Origin: Prochloron sp. SulCav_FS08_3_32_3330
GTDB taxonomy: Bacteria; Cyanobacteriota; Cyanobacteriia; Cyanobacteriales; DYNF01
NCBI GenBank assembly: GCA_020721205.1
Contig: DYNF01000001.1
Location: forward strand, 1-64,000
Direction of reading: 5' to 3'
Length of the DNA stretch: 64,000 nt
Both the position numbers and the translations under genes were made by a program. Of this stretch, positions 61,130 through 64,000 are shown piece after piece. Each line of letters begins with the position of its first letter. Position 1 is the first letter of the stretch. Under the pieces are notes generated by a model. It was not told the origin of the DNA. It did no database searches and saw only the letters and a list, made by a program, of their open reading frames with translations.

Positions 61130-61169
61130 ATATCAAATGTTTATGTTTACTAATCAACAACTGCAAAAA
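61082..61169 (+). repeat. Direct repeat of a gene junction, copy 2
   Basis: This is the partner of 59801-59885: GT39-type tail relic, a 13-base gap and the first codons (MFTNQQLQK) of the methyltransferase-glycosyltransferase gene. Between the two copies lies the acyltransferase gene. Confidence 0.8.
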
Positions 61170-62537
61170 TGGCGAAAGAGAAACTTATACTACTACAAAG
61201 ACTTGGAACTTTTTTACCAGTTTTGGGTTGAACCTAATACCCGTGTATTGGAGGTAGGAAGTGGGTTAGGAGATTTGCTGAATATAGTAAAACCTAGTTA
61301 TGGTTTAGGTATTGATGTCAACCCTTTAGCAGTAGAAAAAGCTAAGGATAAATATGATCATCTTAACTTTGAAGTGCTTGATGCTGAAGACTTAATCACA
61401 GAAGAAATATTTGATTATATATTATTGGCAAACACAATCAGCTATGTCAGTGATATTCAGAAAGTTTTTGATAATTTGCGGAAATTATGTCATTCATCTA
61501 CAAGAGTTGTTCTAACTTTTCATAATCCCGGATGGGAGTTGATTCTTCGGTTAGCTACATTGCTTAGGCAAAGAATGCCTGTACCTTCTCTCAATTGGCT
61601 AAATTTAGAAGATATTGAAAACTTACTAAATTTGACCAATTTTGAAGTAATTGAACATGGAAAACGTTGTATTTTTCCTAAAAATATTCCTCTTGTATCA
61701 GGATTTTTAAATAAGTTTATTGCTCCTTTACCTTTTTTCAATCAGTTTTGTTTAACTGAATATATCATTGCTAGACCTCGTATTGAGGCTTACGAGTCCC
61801 AAAACAATCTAAGAGAATTAAGCTGTTCTGTGATTATTCCTGCACGGAATGAAGCAGGAAATATAGAAAGTTGTATTACTCGAATGCCAAAACTAGGGAA
61901 ACATACCGAAATTATTTTTATTGAAGGTCATTCCAGTGATAATACTTGGGAAGAAATTCAAAGAGTACAAAATAAATATCAAGATCAATGGGATATCAAA
62001 ATTTGTCAGCAAACGGGGAAAGGGAAAGGAAATGCTGTGAGAGAAGGTTTTGCGATGGCACAAGGAGATATTCTGATTATTTTAGATTCAGATTTAACCG
62101 TTCGTCCTGAAGATTTAATTTATTTTTTTAATGCGATCGCATCTGGTCGTTGTGAATTTGCAAATGGATGTCGTCTAATTTATCCTGTATCTGAGGACAC
62201 TATGCCTTGGCTGAACCGCATGGCAAACCGTTTTTTTGCTTGGTTACTATCTTATTTACTTAATACTAAAATCAAAGATTCACTTTGTGGAACTAAAGTA
62301 TTAAAAAAAATTCATTATCAAAGAATAGCTCAAAATCGCAGTTATTTTGGCGATTTTGACCCTTTTGGGGATTTTGATTTGCTTTTTGGAGCTTCTAAAT
62401 TAGGTTTACAGATTCACGATATTCCCGTAAGATATATGCCTCGTACCTATGGTCAATCCAATATTCAGCATATCAAAGAAGGATTCGTTTTACTCAAAAT
62501 ATGTTTATATGCGGCTAAAAAAATTAAGTTTATTTAA
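61143..62537 (+). CDS. Methyltransferase-GT2 fusion protein
   Basis: The 464-aa protein starts with a class I SAM methyltransferase domain (VLEVGSGLGDLLNIVKPSYG, IDVNPLAVEKAKDKY, FDYILLANTISYV; about residues 30-200) and ends with a family 2 glycosyltransferase of the dolichol-phosphate-mannose-synthase-like type (about 230-460: SVIIPARNEAGNIESCITRM, FIEGHSSDNTW, GKGKGNAVREGFAMAQGDIL, LDSDLTVRPEDL, SLCGTKVLKK). I chose ATG 61143 by alignment with the start of the acyltransferase gene; ATG 61137 is two codons earlier, and the frame is open to 61086 through the relic. It may build and modify a lipid-linked sugar. Confidence 0.85.
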   Translation: MFTNQQLQKWRKRNLYYYKDLELFYQFWVEPNTRVLEVGSGLGDLLNIVKPSYGLGIDVNPLAVEKAKDKYDHLNFEVLDAEDLITEEIFDYILLANTISYVSDIQKVFDNLRKLCHSSTRVVLTFHNPGWELILRLATLLRQRMPVPSLNWLNLEDIENLLNLTNFEVIEHGKRCIFPKNIPLVSGFLNKFIAPLPFFNQFCLTEYIIARPRIEAYESQNNLRELSCSVIIPARNEAGNIESCITRMPKLGKHTEIIFIEGHSSDNTWEEIQRVQNKYQDQWDIKICQQTGKGKGNAVREGFAMAQGDILIILDSDLTVRPEDLIYFFNAIASGRCEFANGCRLIYPVSEDTMPWLNRMANRFFAWLLSYLLNTKIKDSLCGTKVLKKIHYQRIAQNRSYFGDFDPFGDFDLLFGASKLGLQIHDIPVRYMPRTYGQSNIQHIKEGFVLLKICLYAAKKIKFI

Positions 62538-62546
62538 TTAAAAAAT

Positions 62547-63332
62547 ATGCTAAAAAAAATGATTGAGGCTTTAAAACTTCCAGAATCAAAAGAAATAAAA
62601 AATTTAGATGATTCTGAAAATATCTTTATTATCCGAAGAATTATTCAACGAAAGACATTTTTACGCAATACATATTTATCTTTTTACAAAACTTTTTATG
62701 ATATATTATCATCACTCAAAATAGAAGGAGAAGTAATTGAATTAGGTAGTGGTGCTGGTTTCCTAAAAAAAATTGCCCCTTATATTGTGACATCTGATAT
62801 TATTCCTTATGAAGGTGTAGATCAAGTTTTCTCTGGACTGGATATTCCTTTTTCTGATAACAGTATTCGTGGCTTTTTAATGATTGATGTATTACATCAT
62901 GTCAAGGATTCACGTTTATTTTTCCAAGAAATGGAGCGTTGTTTGAAAGCCGGAGGTAAAATAGTCATGATTGAACCAGCAAACACGATTTGGTCACGAT
63001 TTATCTATACTCGGTTTCATCATGAACCCTTTGATCCCAAGGGTGGGTGGGGGTTTGAAGAAGGAGGTCCTTTATCGGGTGCCAATATGGCGATCCCCTA
63101 CATTATTTTCCAAAGAGATATCCAACAATTTACTGATGAATTTCCTAATTTGAAAATATGTTCTATCTCAGTTCATACACCATTTCGATATCTAATCAGT
63201 GGGGGTTTGTCATTTCGTCAACTTCTTCCTTCATTCACTTATCCGCTAATCAATTTTGCTGAATTTTTATTAACTCCATTGAATAGTTTTTTAGGAATGT
63301 TTATGACTATTGAACTAGAAAAAACACTATAA
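62547..63332 (+). CDS. Class I SAM-dependent methyltransferase
   Basis: The 261-aa protein has a helical N-terminus and a compact methyltransferase core: VIELGSGAGFLKKIAPYIVT, DVLHHVKDSRLFFQEMERCL and KAGGKIVMIEPANTIWSRF. The section GGWGFEEGGPLSGANMAIPY resembles methyltransferases of surface-glycan loci. It begins nine bases after the preceding gene and is followed at 38 bases by an epimerase gene, so it belongs to the same operon. Acceptor unknown. Confidence 0.82.
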   Translation: MLKKMIEALKLPESKEIKNLDDSENIFIIRRIIQRKTFLRNTYLSFYKTFYDILSSLKIEGEVIELGSGAGFLKKIAPYIVTSDIIPYEGVDQVFSGLDIPFSDNSIRGFLMIDVLHHVKDSRLFFQEMERCLKAGGKIVMIEPANTIWSRFIYTRFHHEPFDPKGGWGFEEGGPLSGANMAIPYIIFQRDIQQFTDEFPNLKICSISVHTPFRYLISGGLSFRQLLPSFTYPLINFAEFLLTPLNSFLGMFMTIELEKTL

Positions 63333-63370
63333 ATCTTTGAACAATTTATGATAATACGAGATAAATTAAT

Positions 63371-64000
63371 ATGAAAATATTAGTAACAGGAGGAGCAGGA
63401 TTTATCGGCTCTCATTTGGCCGAGCAAATGGTTAATAAAGGACTAGAAACGATCATATTTGACAACTTGAGTTCGGGTGAAATTACTAATATTAAATCAA
63501 TCAGAGCTAACGTAAGATTGATTGATGCTGATGTTAGAAATTTGGATACTTTAATGTCTGCTATGGAAAATGTGGATTTGGTGTTTCATCTGGCTGCACA
63601 GACTACTATTTCAGGTTCTTTAACTAATCCATTTCTCACCCATGAAATCAATAACACAGGTACATTAAATGTACTTTGGGCAGCTTTGAAAAAAGGAGTA
63701 TCACGGATAGTTATATCTTCTAGTTGTTCGATATATGGAGATCATCATCAACCACCTTTAAAAGAAACCGATTTACCTAATCCTAAATCGCCTTATGCGG
63801 CTAGTAAATTAACAGCAGAAGCATTGGCTGAAAGTTTTTATCATTCTTATGGATTAGAAACAGTTTGTTTAAGGTATTTTAATGTCTATGGCTTACGACA
63901 AAGAGCAGATTCAGATTATGCGGCAGTAATTCCTCGTTTTGTAGAATGTTATCAACAGAAACAATCACCTCTAATTTATGGAACTGGACAACAAAGTCGA
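63371..64000 (+). CDS. NAD-dependent epimerase/dehydratase, cut by the window end
   Basis: The first 210 codons are present without a stop. MKILVTGGAGFIGSHLAEQM carries the Gly-x2-Gly-x2-Gly cofactor site; VFHLAAQTTISGSL, SSSCSIYGD (catalytic Ser) and PKSPYAASKL (Tyr-x3-Lys) define an extended SDR of the UDP-glucose 4-epimerase type, and LRYFNVYGLRQRADSDYAAV fits the substrate loop. The ATG at 63371 is 38 bases after the methyltransferase gene. It would supply a nucleotide sugar to the locus. Full length is not known. Confidence 0.88.
   Translation, partial: MKILVTGGAGFIGSHLAEQMVNKGLETIIFDNLSSGEITNIKSIRANVRLIDADVRNLDTLMSAMENVDLVFHLAAQTTISGSLTNPFLTHEINNTGTLNVLWAALKKGVSRIVISSSCSIYGDHHQPPLKETDLPNPKSPYAASKLTAEALAESFYHSYGLETVCLRYFNVYGLRQRADSDYAAVIPRFVECYQQKQSPLIYGTGQQSR

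Overview
The window is a 64 kb piece of a cyanobacterial chromosome. The evidence is scattered HIP1 octamers (GCGATCGC, for example near 570, 4862, 38768, 39087, 44684 and 62133), cyanobacteria/plastid genes (ycf46, ycf35), an NtcA-type promoter in front of an ammonium transporter, a multidomain HstK-like kinase and families such as DUF4058, Rpn, XisI and Uma2. Base composition is strongly AT-rich with mostly A/T third codon positions. This fits a unicellular Geminocystis/Cyanobacterium-type chroococcalean, but that placement is inference.

Layout. 0-11.4 kb is core: amt (minus, NtcA box), fmt, gyrA, a two-TM protein, a DUF99 protein and smc. 11.4-22.3 kb looks like a defence island: orphan antitoxin-type genes, McrC and McrB (type IV restriction), a 1047-aa nuclease-methyltransferase of type ISP/IIG design, RecQ and an Rpn-family nuclease. 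22.3-37.3 kb is mixed: a 1816-aa Ser/Thr kinase-AAA-GAF-histidine kinase, a protein with two C-terminal agenet/Tudor-like modules, pyrR, map, a two-gene relic of an N-type (Na+) ATPase operon (atpC-atpQ), a solo xisI, a Trm1-type tRNA methyltransferase, an M28 peptidase, DUF4058, tRNA-Ser(GCU) and a GST. 37.5-40.8 kb holds a ribbon-helix-helix gene, ycf46 and ycf35. 41.0-64.0 kb is a cell-surface polysaccharide locus: ABC-2 exporter permease and ATPase, separated by four near-identical tandem copies of a retropepsin-like protease gene, then sugar-nucleotide epimerases, sulfotransferase, methyltransferases, acyltransferases and GT2/GT4/GT39-type glycosyltransferases. The last gene, an epimerase, runs off the window.

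How the genes fit together. In the polysaccharide locus, nucleotide-sugar enzymes (fcl-like, two epimerases) would feed cytoplasmic glycosyltransferases; methyl-, sulfo- and acyltransferases would decorate the glycan; and the Wzm/Wzt pair would export it. Gene order is scrambled by small mobile elements and gene relics (a Wzt fragment, a HigB fragment, a duplicated gene junction). In the defence island mcrB and mcrC lie on the minus strand downstream of the ISP-type enzyme and may be co-transcribed with it.

No transposase, integrase or CRISPR array was seen. The window is nevertheless full of short non-coding repeats: a roughly 184-192 bp inverted-repeat element with 7-8 bp target duplications (several copies), a GCTAAAGC-centred palindrome family including a seven-unit tandem array, and other MITE-like families. 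Several of these sit inside, at the end of, or between genes. The observations most worth a second look are the protease gene quadruplication, the orphan atpC-atpQ pair, the in-frame GC-rich repeat in the restriction enzyme, the tandem agenet protein and the duplicated junction around the acyltransferase gene.
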